64,000 nt of DNA from Pomacea canaliculata (lineage: Eukaryota > Mollusca > Gastropoda > Architaenioglossa > Ampullariidae), in contig NC_037597.1 of assembly GCF_003073045.1 (NCBI RefSeq), positions 6,382,717 to 6,446,716 of the forward strand, read 5' to 3'. A program made the position numbers and the translations under genes. Positions 62,821 through 64,000 of this stretch are shown in pieces. Below the pieces are notes generated by a model, which saw only the letters and a program-made list of their open reading frames with translations, was not told where the DNA came from and ran no database searches. The first letter of the stretch is position 1. Each line of letters starts with the position of its first letter.

Positions 62821-63874
62821 ATTATATTTTTTATGGCGTTCTCCGTGGGATATTTTGGTTTTTGTGGGATTATACATGCAAAGCTTTGGTGGTCTTTTTG
62901 CAAGTGATAGCCAACGAAGGGAAGGGATTTTGGCTGTTGTGGACCACGGACATCCGCTTAAATTCATTTGGGGATTCTCTCCTAGGGATGTGACTAGTTG
63001 CGATAGCATCACTTGTCATATGTGGTGGATAGAAACGAGAGGTATGAAAAGAGACGACAATTTGTAGAGTTTACTTGCACTGAACGACCTCTGCTCCATC
63101 CCCCTGCCTCTCCTCTTCGTAATCTTGATTTTTTTTTTCTTCGTGTCTTCTTTCCTTTCCCACCCACCCATTTCCTCTCATCATTTTTTTTTCTTTCTGC
63201 AGTATCGCTTGTCCCCATTATGAAAAGAGCAGCAGATATTGTGTACGGCTGCACCACAGTAACCTTTTGCTGATCAATCACTCCCAGATTCTCTTTTGCC
63301 TTGCGTTATTTTTCCTCTCTCTCTCTGCGCCAGTGCAAATACCATGTACACACCTGCACACCACTCTAGTGAAACCGCGGCATACATTGTATTGCATGGT
63401 TCTCAGCTTTTTAAGTACTTCGTTCATCCCCAGGTAAATTCTTGCCGCACAGAAGGACCATCGCGAACTAGTTAACAATTACAGTTAAGAAGGCTGCGGC
63501 ATCGTGTGATCCGCGACGAGTCGGCGCGACTGTCATGAATATTCATGACCAGGTCATTGCTGTTGTGCCGCTTCCTGCAGACGTCCTGCATGGATGCCTG
63601 TCGGTAACGAAGAAACTGCTGCTTCAGCGCAGAGCCTCGGCACTCGCCAAGCCTCGTAGGCCGACCATGCACGCTGCCTATGCGCACAAAAATGCGTGCA
63701 TCGCCTAACCGATGCATTCCCGGAAATAGCGTCTGCGTTTTGCTGGGTGAGGCTCTTGCTTTGTTGCTCCATCACAAAGAGGTGAACCCTGCTTTTGGCA
63801 ATGCTAGCCTCACGAGACGACATGCAATGGGGTGGACAATGACTTTGTGGACGAGAAGACAGACACAACTGTTA

Positions 63875-63955
63875 CAGAACGATGACGACGAAGATATTGG
63901 TGATGATGATGAGGATGATGATGATGATGATGATGATTGGGACATGGAATGTTGA
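63875..63955 (+). repeat. (GAT)n-rich low-complexity tract
   Basis: Runs of GATGAT between about 63897 and 63940. One frame gives a stretch of acidic residues ending WDMEC, but it lacks a supporting exon structure. It lies in the PACS region downstream of exon 4, where vertebrate PACS has acidic stretches; no splice site in phase was found. Confidence 0.6.
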
Positions 63956-64000
63956 AGCTATGGCTTGCCTGATCATGAATTCAGTTTCTCTAACGCTGAA

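Noticed and set aside
63680..63955. 91-residue open frame with an acidic C-terminus, considered as a PACS exon
   Set aside because: No acceptor or donor in phase with exon 4, and the acidic run comes from a GAT microsatellite. The expected VMQHP-like sequence is missing.

Overview
The window is animal genomic DNA. Its genes are split into many short exons with GT-AG introns, and the spacers are AT-rich and hold degraded LINEs, tRNA-derived SINEs, hAT-type MITEs and microsatellites. Together, CYP3-clan P450s of this type, an animal CRY-DASH, a 2-aminoethylphosphonate transaminase and PACS point to a lophotrochozoan, most likely a mollusc (inference). Almost all long open frames lie in introns or opposite real exons, so genes had to be assembled exon by exon from splice sites and phase.

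Layout. (1) 1-21.4 kb: a tandem array of three CYP3A-like cytochrome P450 genes on the + strand. Copy A shows only its last two exons, copy B (2654-10278) has a 1-nt deletion in exon 4, and copy C (12729-20622) is intact with 14 exons and 503 codons. Exon structure is identical and introns align over most of their length. Copy-specific mobile-element insertions and indels allow partial dating of the duplications. (2) 22.4-29.2 kb: a complete 13-exon CRY-DASH gene (+), with an upstream in-frame ATG that would add a basic presequence. (3) 29.7-35.8 kb: a nine-exon class I SAM-methyltransferase-like gene (-), tail to tail with CRY-DASH. (4) 38.6-43.9 kb: an eight-exon 2-aminoethylphosphonate:pyruvate transaminase gene (+) with a likely mitochondrial presequence, head to head with the methyltransferase gene. 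It is followed by a decayed duplicate of its exons 4-5 (45.3-46.1 kb). (5) 46-54.7 kb: gene-poor, with a ruined LINE reverse transcriptase, two long microsatellites and two phase-compatible candidate exons of an unknown gene (-). (6) 54.7 kb to the end: the first four coding exons of a PACS-family sorting adaptor gene (+), which runs off the window.

How the genes relate. Apart from the P450 array the neighbours share no pathway. They are linked by arrangement: convergent 3' ends of CRY-DASH and the methyltransferase, and divergent 5' ends of the methyltransferase and the transaminase. I found no prokaryote-style system, CRISPR array or wholly new system. The most checkable novelties are the disrupted P450 copy, the CRE-like 18-bp array in one copy only, the possible dual-start CRY-DASH, the methyltransferase of no recognised family and the candidate exons at 52.4-52.8 kb.
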